A stretch of DNA of 64,000 nucleotides from Metabacillus endolithicus (GTDB lineage: Bacteria; Bacillota; Bacilli; Bacillales; Bacillaceae). Numbering within the stretch: the first letter of the stretch is position 1; each line of letters starts with the position of its first letter. Below the pieces are notes generated by a model. It saw nothing but the letters and a program-made list of their open reading frames with translations. It did no database searches and was not told the DNA's origin. A program made the position numbers and the translations under genes. The DNA lies in assembly GCF_023078335.1 (NCBI RefSeq), contig NZ_CP095550.1:2462001-2526000 (forward strand), written 5' to 3'. This document shows, piece after piece, positions 17,697-26,864 of this stretch.

Positions 17697-19680
17697 ATGA
17701 TGAAGCTTCCTGTTATTCTGTCCGGTCCTATCCTTCGTAGAGTGGAAAGTTCACAGGTGTTTATTTGGCTTGCTACAAGCAAGGATTATTCAATAAATGC
17801 AGAATTATATGAGATGCAAACACAAGGTTCAAAAAATCAACCTTTCTCCATAAAAACTAAAACAAAGACCGTTCGTTTAGGGAAACACCTTTATATTCAT
17901 CTCATAAAATTAATGCCAACACGAGGTGAGTTTCCTGTTAATCAATTTTTAGGATATAACTTATTCTTTAAAAAAGGATTAGAGGAATATGATTTAAGCA
18001 GTCTGCAGCTCTTGTCTTCAGATCATCCAGAATCACTTGTATATGATGGGTTTGATTATCCTACGTTTTTTATTAACACTAATAAACATTCAACCATTCT
18101 GTATGGTTCCTGCAGAAAGCCCCATGGTAAAGGGGGAGACACGTTAGCCAAAGCAGATGATTTAATAAAAAAACATGGTCAGGATCTTACATTAAGACCA
18201 AGTTCACTTTTCATGCTTGGTGATCAAATCTATGCGGATGATATAGCGGGACCACTCGTACCGTATATACAAGAGATTAAGCAGGAATTAATCGGTGAAG
18301 GTGAAAACTTAATAGAGGTTGAACCAAAATTAAATAAGGCACCATATCAACACCACTTAAATAAAATTAACGGACGACAATCGATCGCAGAAGATCTCTG
18401 TAAGTTCACATCATCTCATGCTGAAAACCATTTGCTTACCTTTGGTGAATATGCAGCAATGTACTTATTAAATTGGAGCCCTGTGCTTTGGAATGCCTTG
18501 ATAGAATCACATGGCGCAATTGCATTTGAAGACTTATATAAAAGGAATTCTTTTTACCCTAAAGAAAAAGATAAGCTTCAACATCAATTTCTTGAAAAAA
18601 TTGAAGATGTCCATTATTTTCAGTCTGGCATTTCAAAGGTGAGAAGAGTGTTAGCGAATGTTCCAACCTATATGATATTTGACGATCATGATGTAACAGA
18701 CGATTGGAATATTACAGCTGATTGGAAAGAACAAGTCTATGGAGCTCCACTTGGCAAGCATACGATTGCTAGTGGTTTAACTGCATATTGGGCCTTTCAA
18801 GGTTGGGGAAACGATCCGAATAGCTTTGATTCCTCGTTTATCAATGATATCGAGCAATACTTAAAATTAACTTCGATCAATACACCTTCTTATCATCGTT
18901 GGATAAACACAATTCTTGATTATGAAGGGTGGCATTTTATCGCTCCGACAAACCCGATGACACTTTGTCTGGATACTCGAACTCTACGAGAATACGAGAC
19001 TTTTCAAAGTAGCGATAGAACTCTTTCTAAACCTTCTAAATTAATTGGCTCAAGGGGATGGGAATTCCTAGATATGTTAATCAAGGAAAGCTCATGGCAA
19101 CAAGGGGACTCGCTACAAATTACTTCAGCAACTCCTCTTTATGGGGTTGATAGTATTGAGTCATTTTTAAAGAAAAACATTTATCCGTTTCGAGCATTGG
19201 GAATACCGGTTCAATATAAACTAGATTTTGAAGCTTGGAAATATAACCTTAATGGCTTTTATTCTTTTCTGGATCAATTGATAAAGTGGAAGCCAAGTGA
19301 GTGTGTGATTTTATCAGGAGATGTTCATTATGCTTTTCGAGCAAAAGCTGATCTTGAACTGAAGGGTGAAAATCTTTCTATTTATCAATTTACGAGCAAG
19401 CCCGATGAAGAATGAAAGTTTTGAAATGCTTGGTGGAAGCTTATTGAAACTTATCATTTTGTTGAATGATATTCGAAGGCAAGAACCTGTCTTGAAACGG
19501 TATGGTGTGAAAAACGGAACAGTGAAGAAGCTGAAGGATATCTCCGAAACATCAGAATCATTATTATGGAAAGAAAAAATTACTTACTACTCCTTAGAAA
19601 GTGGTTCAATGATTGAAACAAAAAATAATCTCGGGGTGTTCTTGCGTGACAACAAGGGAGTGCGAAGTTACTTGTTGTAG
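17697..19680 (+). pseudogene. PhoD-like metallophosphatase, broken by one extra base
   Basis: The protein resembles PhoD-type alkaline phosphatase/phosphodiesterases: YGSCRKPHG near 137, MLGDQIYADD near 174 (metal ligands), FDDHDVTDDWN near 323 and LSGDVHYAFR near 540. No signal peptide is seen, unlike secreted PhoD, so it may be cytoplasmic. The first frame stops at 19415. The next 93 codons continue in another frame starting at SSPMKNE. Removing one A at 19398-19399 fuses both into a 660-residue protein ending at 19680. The ATG at 17697 follows GGGGTG. Whether the extra base is biological or a sequencing error is unresolved. Confidence 0.78.
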
Positions 19681-19681
19681 T

Positions 19682-19711
19682 GAGCACAGGCACCACCCGA
19701 AGTTTGTCGAA
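19682..19711. repeat. 30-bp dispersed repeat, copy 2
   Basis: Second copy of the repeat at 17596-17625, beginning two bases after the PhoD-like stop codon. It ends in the same 16 bases CCCGAAGTTTGTCGAA and is in direct orientation. Confidence 0.6.
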
Positions 19712-19714
19712 TAC

Positions 19715-19743
19715 CATCCTCCTTTAATGAGGGTGTTTTTTTT
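19715..19743 (+). terminator. PhoD-like gene terminator
   Basis: A 7-bp stem (CATCCTC / GAGGGTG) is followed by eight Ts. Confidence 0.8.
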
Positions 19744-19880
19744 GCCCATTTTGTAAAAATCTTAATATGTTGGACGAATTTAGTATTTACTTCTTTCTTT
19801 TTTAAATATAATGTTTATGTTGCTGCTTAGAGCAATAGATTTGTAGAGATTGTCTACATATAAAGAAAGAAGGGTACTGC

Positions 19881-20822
19881 TTGGTTAATAAGCATCAATA
19901 TCAAATTTATATATCGCTATTTGTTGTGATGGTTTTTTGGGGATTCAATGTTATTGCAACAAAGCTTCTTGTTACAAGCTTTATGCCTGTTACGATGACA
20001 GCTTTTCGCATTTTTACAGCAGCTGTTGGCGTGTTTATCATTTTATTTTGTTTAAAGCTTGTAAGAAAACCTACCAAAAAGGAATGGCAGTACATTATCA
20101 TCTGTTCCTTATTTAATGTTGTTGGACATCATTACTTTCTATCGATTGGTTTAAAGGAGACCTCAGCTTCTAATGGGGGACTAATATTAGGAACTGGGCC
20201 AATCTTAACGACGATTCTAGCGTTTTTATTTTTACGAAACAAAATTACGCTCCTTCGCTTTTGTGGAATTATTCTTGGATTTATCGGAATTTCATTTATC
20301 GTGTTTCAAAATGGAGAAAGTTTAAAAGGTATTTCTCTTGGCGATGTTCATGTATTTCTGTCTATTTTTGTTCAGGCCGTTAGTTTTATTATGATTAAGA
20401 AGGTATCGTCAACATTAGATCCACGCCTGATGACAGGTTATATGCTTTTCATTGGCTCAATTTTACTCTTTATCATCAGCCTTATTGTTGAGCCTGCTGG
20501 TCTCGAGAGCATGACTGAAGGATCGCTTTCTATATGGATTGTCTTCTTCGCTTCAGCATTTTTAGCAACATCTATTGGACATATGATCTACAATTATGCG
20601 GTTGGAAAAGTAGGGCCAGCTGAGTCAGCTGTTTTCATTAATCTTAATCCATTTTTTGCATTAGTTGGTGCATCTATATTTTTAGGAGAAGTCATTACAC
20701 TTCCGCAAATGATTGGATTTATTTTCATCATTTGCGGTGTTGTGCTTGGGTCTGGTGGTTTTGAACCTATTCTTCGAAATCAAAAGCGAAAGAAAAATAG
20801 AGTGGTTGATTACAAATGTTAA
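19881..20822 (+). CDS. EamA/DMT-family transporter
   Basis: This 313-residue integral membrane protein has about ten hydrophobic segments arranged as two EamA repeats. The first begins at FWGFNVIATK near 18 and the second near 150, ending with GPAESAVFINLNPFFALVGA near 246-265. It ends in a basic tail. The TTG at 19881 follows AGAAGGG by 6 bases. The family exports amino acids and other metabolites; the substrate is unknown. Confidence 0.85.
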   Translation: MVNKHQYQIYISLFVVMVFWGFNVIATKLLVTSFMPVTMTAFRIFTAAVGVFIILFCLKLVRKPTKKEWQYIIICSLFNVVGHHYFLSIGLKETSASNGGLILGTGPILTTILAFLFLRNKITLLRFCGIILGFIGISFIVFQNGESLKGISLGDVHVFLSIFVQAVSFIMIKKVSSTLDPRLMTGYMLFIGSILLFIISLIVEPAGLESMTEGSLSIWIVFFASAFLATSIGHMIYNYAVGKVGPAESAVFINLNPFFALVGASIFLGEVITLPQMIGFIFIICGVVLGSGGFEPILRNQKRKKNRVVDYKC

Positions 20823-20828
20823 AATTGT

Positions 20829-20857
20829 TGACATTAAATGTTAGATGTTTTAAAATT
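20829..20857 (+). promoter_or_regulatory. Sigma-A promoter upstream of ade
   Basis: A perfect TTGACA, 17-nt spacer and TAAAAT begin seven bases after the transporter stop. Transcription would start near 20864, leaving about 120 nt of leader before ade. Confidence 0.75.
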
Positions 20858-20908
20858 TGTTTTAACTTATCATACACTAATAATAAGAAATAATAGTATC
20901 GGATTACT

Positions 20909-20949
20909 GCCGCAAAGAAAAGTTTATGCTTTTTCTTGCGGTTTTTTTC
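20909..20949 (+). terminator. Terminator hairpin in the ade leader
   Basis: The stem CCGCAA...AAAAG pairs with CTTTT...TTGCGG and is followed by seven Ts. It lies between the strong promoter at 20829 and the ade ribosome site. It either ends read-through from the upstream gene or acts as an attenuator. Confidence 0.7.
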
Positions 20950-20986
20950 TAAACTATTTTAATAAACGAAAGGAGAGATCACACCT

Positions 20987-22729
20987 ATGGAATACTTCAC
21001 TCAAAGATTAGCTGCTTCTGCAAAGAAAGTAAAAGCTGATGTTGTCATTAAAAACGGGAAAATAATAGATGTATTTAATGGTGAAATCATCGAAGAAGAC
21101 ATTGCCATTACAGATGGTGTTATCGTTGGAATTGGTCATTATGAAGGAAACACAACCATCGATGCCACGGGAAAATATATTTCACCAGGTTTTATTGATG
21201 GTCATGTTCACATTGAATCCGCAATGGTAACTCCTCAACAATTTTCTCAAGTTGTCATTCCACACGGTGTCACAACAGTCATTGCCGATCCCCATGAAAT
21301 TGCCAATGCTAGTGGTTCAAAAGGCATTCAATTTATGATTGATTCAGCAAAAGATATCCCTTTAAACACCTATTTTATGCTTCCTTCCTGTGTTCCAGCT
21401 ACACCATTTGAACATGCAGGTGCCTCACTTACTGCCGAAGATTTAGAGCCTTTTTACAAAGAAGAACGTGTTTTAGGGCTTGCTGAGGTTATGGATTTCC
21501 CTTCTGTTTTTCATCAAGATAAGGGGATGATGAAAAAGCTTATAACAGCCAATAAACTCGGAAAAAAAATAGATGGCCATGCTGCTGGTCTGTCTGGAGA
21601 TGCCATAAATGTTTATGCATCTGCAGGAATTAAAACGGACCATGAATGTGTCACACCAGAGGAAGCACGTGACCGCTTGAAAAGAGGCATGTACGTTATG
21701 CTTAGAGAAGGATCGGCTGCAAGAGATGTTTCAGCTTTATTGCCTGTTATTACCGAAAGAAATTCACGTCGCTGTCTCTTTGTAACCGATGATAAGCATT
21801 TAGATGATTTAATTGCTGAAGGAAGCATTGATTACAATATTTCGCTTTCTATTAAAGGCGGAAATTTAAATCCAATTCTTGCCTACCAAATGGCCACCAT
21901 CAACGCAGCAGAATGCTTTGGGTTAACATCCAAAGGCGCTATTGCTCCAGGCTATGATGCTGATCTTGTGTTTTTAGATAGTTTGGAAGATGTGAAGATT
22001 GAAAAAGTATTTTTAAAAGGCAAGCTTATGGCTGAAAATGGACGTTTTGTTTGTTCAGAGTTTAGTGAAACAACTCCATCCATCTCAGAATTTTTAACAA
22101 ACACCATTCATATTCAAGAGATTAAAATTGATGATCTGCAAATTCCATGTTCACAAGGAACTTCCGCTAACATAATTGAGATCGTTCCAAATAAAATTAT
22201 TACAAAACATATTGTTGAAGAAATCAACGCAAAAAATGGATATTTTCAACCAACTGTTAAACTAGATCATCTAAAGATGGCAGTTGTTGAAAGACATGCA
22301 GCAACTGGAAACATCGGATTAGGAATCGTCAAAGGATTTGGCCTTAAAAGCGGAGCAATTGCTTCAACTGTTGCACATGATTCTCATAATATTATTGCTC
22401 TAGGAACAAATGATCAAGATCTTCTTAGAGCCATCCATGAATTAAAAGAGATGGGCGGCGGACTGGTTGTAATAAACGAAAATGAAGTAATTGCTTCCTT
22501 ACCGTTAGAAATTTCCGGCTTAATGACAGCCTCATCTTTTAAAAATGTAAATAAGATGCTAAAAGAAATTGATGAGGCTTTACTGAATATTGGCTTTACA
22601 GGCAACTTCAACCCATTTTTAACTCTATCGTTTTTAGCACTGCCTGTAATTCCGGAATTAAAATTAACAGACATGGGCCTGTTTCAAGTGAAGGACTTTA
22701 AGCATGTGGATGTCGTAAACCTCAGGTGA
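20987..22729 (+). CDS. ade: Adenine deaminase
   Basis: This 580-residue amidohydrolase deaminates adenine to hypoxanthine for purine salvage. Metal ligands appear in GFIDGHVHIESAM near 71-83, KIDGHAAGLSGD near 192, and the late TVAHDSHNII block near 462. The conserved carrier segment ADPHEIAN lies near 103. The length fits B. subtilis Ade (577). The ATG follows AAAGGAG by 11 bases, a rather long spacing. It is preceded by a strong promoter and a terminator-like hairpin. Confidence 0.95.
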   Translation: MEYFTQRLAASAKKVKADVVIKNGKIIDVFNGEIIEEDIAITDGVIVGIGHYEGNTTIDATGKYISPGFIDGHVHIESAMVTPQQFSQVVIPHGVTTVIADPHEIANASGSKGIQFMIDSAKDIPLNTYFMLPSCVPATPFEHAGASLTAEDLEPFYKEERVLGLAEVMDFPSVFHQDKGMMKKLITANKLGKKIDGHAAGLSGDAINVYASAGIKTDHECVTPEEARDRLKRGMYVMLREGSAARDVSALLPVITERNSRRCLFVTDDKHLDDLIAEGSIDYNISLSIKGGNLNPILAYQMATINAAECFGLTSKGAIAPGYDADLVFLDSLEDVKIEKVFLKGKLMAENGRFVCSEFSETTPSISEFLTNTIHIQEIKIDDLQIPCSQGTSANIIEIVPNKIITKHIVEEINAKNGYFQPTVKLDHLKMAVVERHAATGNIGLGIVKGFGLKSGAIASTVAHDSHNIIALGTNDQDLLRAIHELKEMGGGLVVINENEVIASLPLEISGLMTASSFKNVNKMLKEIDEALLNIGFTGNFNPFLTLSFLALPVIPELKLTDMGLFQVKDFKHVDVVNLR

Positions 22730-22755
22730 GAATGCCATAAGGGGAGCTACAATAT

Positions 22756-22785
22756 AAGGGATCAGTGCTATTCCGATCCCTTTTT
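22756..22785. terminator. Bidirectional terminator
   Basis: AAGGGATC pairs with GATCCCTT around an 11-nt loop and is followed by Ts. It serves ade, and in reverse the converging HEAT-like gene. Confidence 0.8.
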
Positions 22786-22789
22786 CCGC

Positions 22790-23821
22790 TTAACTTCCCT
22801 CAATCGCACTCTTCCATTCCTCAAGCCGAGGATGCTGAATTCCAATAATTTTAAAATAACTATACGCAAGCTGGTCCTCATCGATCAGTATCGTTGTTTC
22901 TGCTTTGCTAACATATTCTTCAATTTCACCTTGTGCTTTAACTGAAAGCTGATGAACAAGCGCCTCAAAGATCACTCCCTGTACATCATTTCCTTCTAAT
23001 TGATGATAAACATCACGTAATGCTTCTACTGCAGCTTCTGTTTTTATGTTTTCAATAACAGATGCTGCAAAAACCAGGGAATCTTCATGTAATAAATAAG
23101 GCTTAGTGGCTTCTACAACCTTATCTGTTTGAAACGAGATAAGCGCTTCTGCTGTTTCCTCTATTAATATATCGTCGTCTCTAGTTAATAGGGACGCAAG
23201 AAGATCGGCATGCTGATCCATTTTCATTAATCCCAGTAAATAAACAGCTATATAGCCATTATAATCAAACCAATCCTCCTGAAGATTTTGGGCGAAAACA
23301 CTTAATACCTGTTCTTCTGTTATGTATTTCTTTTCAAAAAGGGAATAAGCAATTTTCTTTAATCTTTGATACAAGAAATAATTCAAGTCTTGTTCAGCAT
23401 TCAATTCAGTTAGAGCTTTAAAATATTCCTCCCATACATCCTCTTCTGTTCCGTTCTCCAGTACTTCATAAACACGCCAATCTTCTTTTTGAAAAAGATC
23501 TGTTAATCTTTCTCGATGCTTTAAGGCTATCCGAGGATGAAACTCTATTAATAATCGTTCATAGGTATAACAAATTTGATCAGTAGCATCTTGTCTTGCC
23601 TCAATTAAAAGATTGACCAGGTCTTCATCATTAGGATTGACCTTAAGAAACGATAAAATAGACATTGCCTTTATAGGCTTATTTATAGCTTCAAGAAGTA
23701 ATCTCTTTGTCCATTTACGGGATTTGTTTGTAGGATAATCATGAAGAGTATGAGCAACAAAATCCTGAAGAATAAGGTCATCCGTTGTAATAAATGGTTC
23801 AATTGTTTGTTCAAAATTCAT
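22790..23821 (-). CDS. HEAT-repeat-like protein of unknown function
   Basis: This soluble, acidic, helix-rich protein of 343 residues has no signal peptide or membrane segment. Repeated helical pairs of 30-40 residues, such as ILIEETAEALISFQTDKVVEATKPYL near 215-240 and the following AASVIENIKTEAAVEALRDVY, suggest HEAT-type repeats and a scaffold role. The ATG at 23821 has GGAAGG 10 bases upstream; an in-frame TTG lies seven codons earlier. I do not recognise a specific family. It is transcribed alone, converging on ade. Confidence 0.6.
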   Translation of the reverse strand: MNFEQTIEPFITTDDLILQDFVAHTLHDYPTNKSRKWTKRLLLEAINKPIKAMSILSFLKVNPNDEDLVNLLIEARQDATDQICYTYERLLIEFHPRIALKHRERLTDLFQKEDWRVYEVLENGTEEDVWEEYFKALTELNAEQDLNYFLYQRLKKIAYSLFEKKYITEEQVLSVFAQNLQEDWFDYNGYIAVYLLGLMKMDQHADLLASLLTRDDDILIEETAEALISFQTDKVVEATKPYLLHEDSLVFAASVIENIKTEAAVEALRDVYHQLEGNDVQGVIFEALVHQLSVKAQGEIEEYVSKAETTILIDEDQLAYSYFKIIGIQHPRLEEWKSAIEGS

Positions 23822-23842
23822 ATAAAGTTGTCCTTCCTGCAA

Positions 23843-24157
23843 TTTTTCTTATTTAGTTGTAACATGTGTAATGAAAAAAGCCAATGCGCACTTGTTATTG
23901 TATTATAGACAGCTAGAAATAAATAAACACATCTCGAAAACCCATAACAAAAGAACCAGGAATAAATGATCACATTTTCACAAAGATAGTTGAAAGGGCA
24001 TACATCACATACTAAACATGACTTTATCTCTATAGATAATTCCCTCTTCAGACCTTAATTACCATTTTTTAATAAATTATGTAAATAAAAGGGTTTTTTA
24101 TAAGAATTCTATTATAATAGATAACTGTGGGAAAAAATTGATAAAGGTTGTGAAAAC
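23843..24157. other. Divergent intergenic region
   Basis: AT-rich gap between divergent genes. A TATAAT on the minus strand (23902-23907) and one on the plus strand (24113-24118) are the only promoter-like elements I see, both without good -35 boxes. A small inverted repeat TTATC-N6-GATAA lies near 24027-24042. No gene is visible. Confidence 0.4.
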
Positions 24158-25423
24158 GTGAAAAAATCCAAATTTTTATTTTCTACATTGTTTTTCAGCA
24201 CACTTCTTCTAACTGCATGTGGAAATGACGAAGAAGCTTCTGGAACAAAGCAAGAAGAAGCTCCTGCTCAAGCTGAGGAAACACAAACAGCTAATGAAGA
24301 AGTAACAACTGAAACTGAAGAAAAAGATGCCGAAGAACAACCACAAGGTGATAACGAAACATTAAATCCATTTATTGCTGAAGATTCTGAAGGGAATGTG
24401 GAAATTCTCTATACAAATAAAGATCCTCAATATACTCATGATATGGAAGGCTTTAAAGTTTCTGTTGATGAATATCAACTTGTAAAAGTTACTGACGTCA
24501 ATGAATATTCAACCATCTATTTTGATGATCAAGTTGATGGATATGTTGTGACAGCTAAAGTGACTATAGAAAATGGCACAGATAAACCTATGTATTATAA
24601 CAATTCTCATCGAATTCAGTTAAGCAATGATTTAGATTACATACCTTCTGACTGGAAAGCATTTGTACCAGAAGATCAACAGATTTTTAAGATTAAAAAG
24701 AACAAAGATGACATCTCCTTATTCGAAGCAGGAGAAAAAGTAACAGGCTTATTAACTTTTAAAATGACTAATGAAGATTTTGAAAAGTTAAAATCAGTTA
24801 AGCCTAAATACGTAATAGAAGGCGGAGTAGCAGAGAACTCTGATTTTAGCGGAAGCATTTCAGGAAATTCACCGTCATATGATTTCATCTACAATGATGA
24901 ACAAGCAGAGACAACAGCTTCTCAACCACAGTTCTATCAAGATCGTTTAACATCAGATAACTGGGGTGATAAGAAAATGATTTTTGAAAAATCGAATATA
25001 AATGATACCAAAAAAATCGGTGATGTGAATGTTACGGTTGAAGGGGTACAGTACACAGAAGTTATTCCAACCGAAGCAAATAAAGAAATGTTTAGTGATT
25101 TTGGAGACAGTGGTGTTGCTGCCCTAACTGTTAAAGTGAAAATTGATAATGGATCAACCACACCAGTTAGTATCAACAATTTAGGGACTATTTTAAATGT
25201 TGACGATAACCGAGTTAGAGTCCTTAGTCAGGGAATGGCTGAACCACGTGACCCAGCCACAATTGCTGCTGGTGAAACTGGGGAAAAACTCCATGTTTTC
25301 TTATTTAGAAAAGATGAATTTGGTTTATATAAAAAGTTTGTTATGGAATTTGGTCCTTTTTATGCTGAAAACGGTGAAAAAGCATTTAAAGGCAGAACAG
25401 CAGAATTTACGTTACCTAGGTAA
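24158..25423 (+). CDS. Lipoprotein with two related beta-rich domains
   Basis: This 421-residue exported protein has a lipobox LLTAC with C21 as the acylated cysteine, so it is anchored to the outer face of the membrane. Residues 25-65 form an acidic, Glu/Thr/Gln-rich linker. Two similar domains follow (about 95-215 and 285-415), each containing a VxxYxxV start and a long TVKVxIxNG-type strand, as in DUF4352/DUF5068-like immunoglobulin-fold domains. The family name is a guess. The GTG start follows AAAGG. It stands alone between terminators. Confidence 0.7.
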   Translation: MKKSKFLFSTLFFSTLLLTACGNDEEASGTKQEEAPAQAEETQTANEEVTTETEEKDAEEQPQGDNETLNPFIAEDSEGNVEILYTNKDPQYTHDMEGFKVSVDEYQLVKVTDVNEYSTIYFDDQVDGYVVTAKVTIENGTDKPMYYNNSHRIQLSNDLDYIPSDWKAFVPEDQQIFKIKKNKDDISLFEAGEKVTGLLTFKMTNEDFEKLKSVKPKYVIEGGVAENSDFSGSISGNSPSYDFIYNDEQAETTASQPQFYQDRLTSDNWGDKKMIFEKSNINDTKKIGDVNVTVEGVQYTEVIPTEANKEMFSDFGDSGVAALTVKVKIDNGSTTPVSINNLGTILNVDDNRVRVLSQGMAEPRDPATIAAGETGEKLHVFLFRKDEFGLYKKFVMEFGPFYAENGEKAFKGRTAEFTLPR

Positions 25424-25445
25424 ATTTGCATAAGTATACTCAATA

Positions 25446-25512
25446 AAGAGGGTTTTGTGAAATGTGCCTTGTATTTAAAACAGAGGCATCACTTTTACAA
25501 ACCTCTTTTTTA
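25446..25512 (+). terminator. Lipoprotein gene terminator
   Basis: A long imperfect stem-loop opens with AAGAGGGTTTTGT and closes with ACAAACCTCTT, followed by TTTTTT. Confidence 0.65.
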
Positions 25513-25583
25513 TATTCTCTAAATTTTCCTCATCATTCCTTAACATGATAAGATAAACCTATCTCACAGTAAGGAGAGTAATG

Positions 25584-26819
25584 ATGATGAAAAATGAAAT
25601 CATTGAAAGATTTACAAGCTATGTAAAAGTTGATACACAATCAAACGAAAACAATGATACATGTCCATCCACACCTGGTCAGCTTACACTTGGCAAGCAG
25701 CTGGTAGAAGAACTGAAGGAAATTGGTATGCAGGATGTCACAATGGATGATAACGGCTATATAATGGCAACGCTTCCTGCAAATACAGATAAAGAGGTGC
25801 CTACCATCGGGTTTCTCGCACATATAGATACAGCAACAGATTTCACTGGCAAAAATGTAAATCCTCAGCTCATCTCAAGTTACGATGGAAAAGATATTGT
25901 TCTTAATGAAGAGCTAAATGTGGTTTTATCTGCATCACAATTTCCGAACCTTAAAAATTACGAAGGTCATACACTTATCACAACTGATGGAACAACTTTA
26001 TTAGGTGCAGATAACAAAGCAGGTATTGCAGAAATTATGACGAGTATGGCCTATCTGATTAACCATCCTGAAATCAAGCATGGCAAAATACGCGTAGCCT
26101 TTACACCTGATGAAGAAATCGGGAGGGGACCTCATAAATTTGATGTTGAGGCCTTTCATGCTGACTTTGCCTACACAATCGATGGTGGCCCAATAGGTGA
26201 GCTTCAATACGAAAGCTTTAATGCAGCTGCAGCAAAAATTACGTTTAAAGGAAACAATGTTCATCCTGGAACAGCAAAGGGTAAAATGGTGAATTCAGCT
26301 AAAATAGCCATGGCCTTTCAAAGCAAGCTCCCTGCAATGGAAGCTCCTGAGTTTACAGAAGGATATGAAGGATTTTATCATCTTATTGGCATACAAGGTG
26401 ATGTTGAGAATACATATGTACACTATATTATCCGTGATCATGATAAACAAAAGTTTGAAGCAAGAAAGCAAACAATTACTGAGCTTGTAGAGGAATTTCA
26501 ATCTGTATATGGTCAGGATGCCATTGTTTTAGAGCTTAATGATCAATATTATAATATGAAAGATAAAATTGAGCCTGTGAAGTATATTGTTGATGTGGCC
26601 CATGAGGCAATGGAGAACCTTGGTATCACACCTATCGTTGAACCAATCCGCGGTGGAACAGATGGCTCACAGCTGTCCTATATGGGATTACCAACCCCGA
26701 ATGTGTTCACTGGCGGTGAAAATTTCCACGGGAAGTTTGAGTTTATCTCGGTTGATAATATGATGAAAGCAACTGAAACCATAATTGAAATTTGTAAGCT
26801 ATTTGAGAAAAGAGCGTAA
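25584..26819 (+). CDS. pepT: Peptidase T (tripeptide aminopeptidase)
   Basis: This M20-family zinc peptidase of about 411 residues releases N-terminal residues from tripeptides in the cytosol. Visible metal and catalytic blocks are HIDTATDF near 81, [10 protein letters not shown] near 142, PDEEIGRGP near 176, [10 protein letters not shown] near 198 and the closing [11 protein letters not shown] near 379. Three ATGs occur in a row; the second (25584) is 7 bases after AAGGAG and is preferred over 25581. The sequence follows B. subtilis PepT closely. Confidence 0.95.
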   Translation: MMKNEIIERFTSYVKVDTQSNENNDTCPSTPGQLTLGKQLVEELKEIGMQDVTMDDNGYIMATLPANTDKEVPTIGFLAHIDTATDFTGKNVNPQLISSYDGKDIVLNEELNVVLSASQFPNLKNYEGHTLITTDGTTLLGADNKAGIAEIMTSMAYLINHPEIKHGKIRVAFTPDEEIGRGPHKFDVEAFHADFAYTIDGGPIGELQYESFNAAAAKITFKGNNVHPGTAKGKMVNSAKIAMAFQSKLPAMEAPEFTEGYEGFYHLIGIQGDVENTYVHYIIRDHDKQKFEARKQTITELVEEFQSVYGQDAIVLELNDQYYNMKDKIEPVKYIVDVAHEAMENLGITPIVEPIRGGTDGSQLSYMGLPTPNVFTGGENFHGKFEFISVDNMMKATETIIEICKLFEKRA

Positions 26820-26824
26820 CTGTT

Positions 26825-26863
26825 AAAAGGGGCAATTTCCTTCACTTAGGAATGCCCCTTTTT
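26825..26863. terminator. Bidirectional terminator
   Basis: AAGGGGCA pairs with TGCCCCTT, with an inner CCT/AGG pairing. T tracts flank it on the plus strand and A runs give Ts on the minus strand. It serves pepT and the converging regulator. Confidence 0.85.
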
Positions 26864-26864
26864 A

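Noticed and set aside
19395..19402. Programmed ribosomal frameshift in the PhoD-like gene
   Set aside because: No slippery heptamer or downstream pseudoknot is evident, and many unrelated genes in this window show the same kind of one-base break.
19366..19680. Separate small gene after the PhoD-like gene
   Set aside because: Its first codons overlap the PhoD frame out of phase, and the part after position 19400 continues the phosphatase. It is the C-terminus in a shifted frame.
20860..20950. Purine riboswitch ahead of ade
   Set aside because: The leader is too short and lacks the conserved purine aptamer core (no TATA-type P1 flanks or the paired loop motifs). Only a hairpin with a T tail is seen.
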